Of a DNA stretch of 5,007 nt, positions 4,766 through 5,007 are shown in pieces (the stretch's first letter is position 1; each line of letters begins with the position of its first letter). Source of the DNA: Candidatus Poribacteria bacterium (GTDB lineage Bacteria; Poribacteria; WGA-4E; GCA-2687025). Made by a program: the position numbers and the translations under genes. A model generated the notes under the pieces. That model saw nothing but the letters and a program-made list of their open reading frames with translations. It did not search any database and had not been told where the DNA came from. Location of the stretch: positions 1 to 5,007 of the forward strand of contig JAQBWJ010000254.1 of the NCBI GenBank assembly GCA_027625215.1, in the 5' to 3' direction.

Positions 4766-5007
4766 TCACGAGGCGATGGCGACGATGTCTTTGAACAGCG
4801 ACCGCAGCGTGCGAGACGCGCAGGTGTTGTTGTGCCATAACAGGGTGAAATTGCCGTGATACCGTCGGCACTGATCGATCAATGAGATGACGGAATCGAT
4901 TGCGACGTACGGGCGCATCGACATGTAACCGTATAGTGTCGAGATATGATCGAAAGTTGTGTATGGGCGAATTGAATCAGGTGGCGTATCCTTGGTGGGT
5001 CTCAACA
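4766..5007 (-). CDS. Polysaccharide deacetylase-like protein, C-terminal fragment (runs off right edge)
   Basis: Only the last 79 residues and the TGA stop (4766-4768) are inside the window; the start and any catalytic motifs lie beyond the right edge. The segment AIDSVISLIDQCRRYHGNFT (35-54) followed by LLWHNN (55-60), then a short helix RTLRSLFKDIVA (65-76) and the stop, resembles the C-terminal end of NodB-fold polysaccharide deacetylases, where a helix plus a GGxFTLLWHN strand closes the barrel just before the C-terminus. No signal or metal site can be checked here. The upstream part (PYTTFDH, LYGYMSM) fits less clearly. The frame stays open to the window edge, and the TTG codon at 5005 is not taken as a start. 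Base composition is visibly less GC-rich than in the left-hand cluster. The family call is moderate; hydrolase activity is inferred only from resemblance of the tail. Confidence 0.5.
   Translation of the reverse strand, partial: LRPTKDTPPDSIRPYTTFDHISTLYGYMSMRPYVAIDSVISLIDQCRRYHGNFTLLWHNNTCASRTLRSLFKDIVAIAS

Noticed and set aside
4620..4871. Minus-strand frame of 83 codons to the right of the IS
   Set aside because: It overlaps the deacetylase-like tail in another frame, has no recognisable motif or ribosome-binding site, and is His/Arg rich.

Overview
The window is GC-rich DNA that appears to come from an uncultured Gram-negative-type bacterium. The ABC ATPase and short FtsX-like permease resemble proteins common in Planctomycetes, Verrucomicrobia, Lentisphaerae and neighbouring candidate phyla. 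That placement rests on protein character alone and is low confidence. No rRNA, tRNA or CRISPR array is visible.

Layout from left to right. (1) Positions 1-3323 hold a leftward (minus-strand) cluster. In transcription order it is: a sigma70-like promoter (3294-3323); a very short FtsX-family ABC permease starting with TTG at 3256; its LolD/FtsE/MacB-type ATPase (1802-2545); a 111-bp gap with a perfect palindrome and a hairpin; a secreted PBP4-type D-alanyl-D-alanine carboxypeptidase/endopeptidase starting with GTG at 1690; and, 7 bp after its stop, the N-terminal 101 residues of a creatininase-family metal amidohydrolase that runs off the left edge. (2) Positions 3341-4568 are a complete 1228-bp ISAs1-family insertion sequence with 17-bp imperfect terminal inverted repeats and one intact DDE transposase on the plus strand. 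It ends 17 bases upstream of the -35 box of the ABC promoter. (3) Positions 4569-4765 show no convincing gene. (4) Positions 4766-5007 are the C-terminal end of a minus-strand protein that resembles the tail of polysaccharide-deacetylase proteins and continues past the right edge.

Working together: the permease and ATPase form one transporter or mechanotransmission unit. The next gene downstream is a peptidoglycan D,D-peptidase, so the pair could serve cell-envelope remodelling in the manner of FtsEX, but this is inference. The most unusual points are the near absence of the permease's extracytoplasmic domain, its start codon (settled by the promoter and ribosome-binding site), and an IS that abuts the operon promoter without a detectable target-site duplication. 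No clearly new defence or mobile system was found; apart from the IS this looks like mostly ordinary chromosomal sequence.
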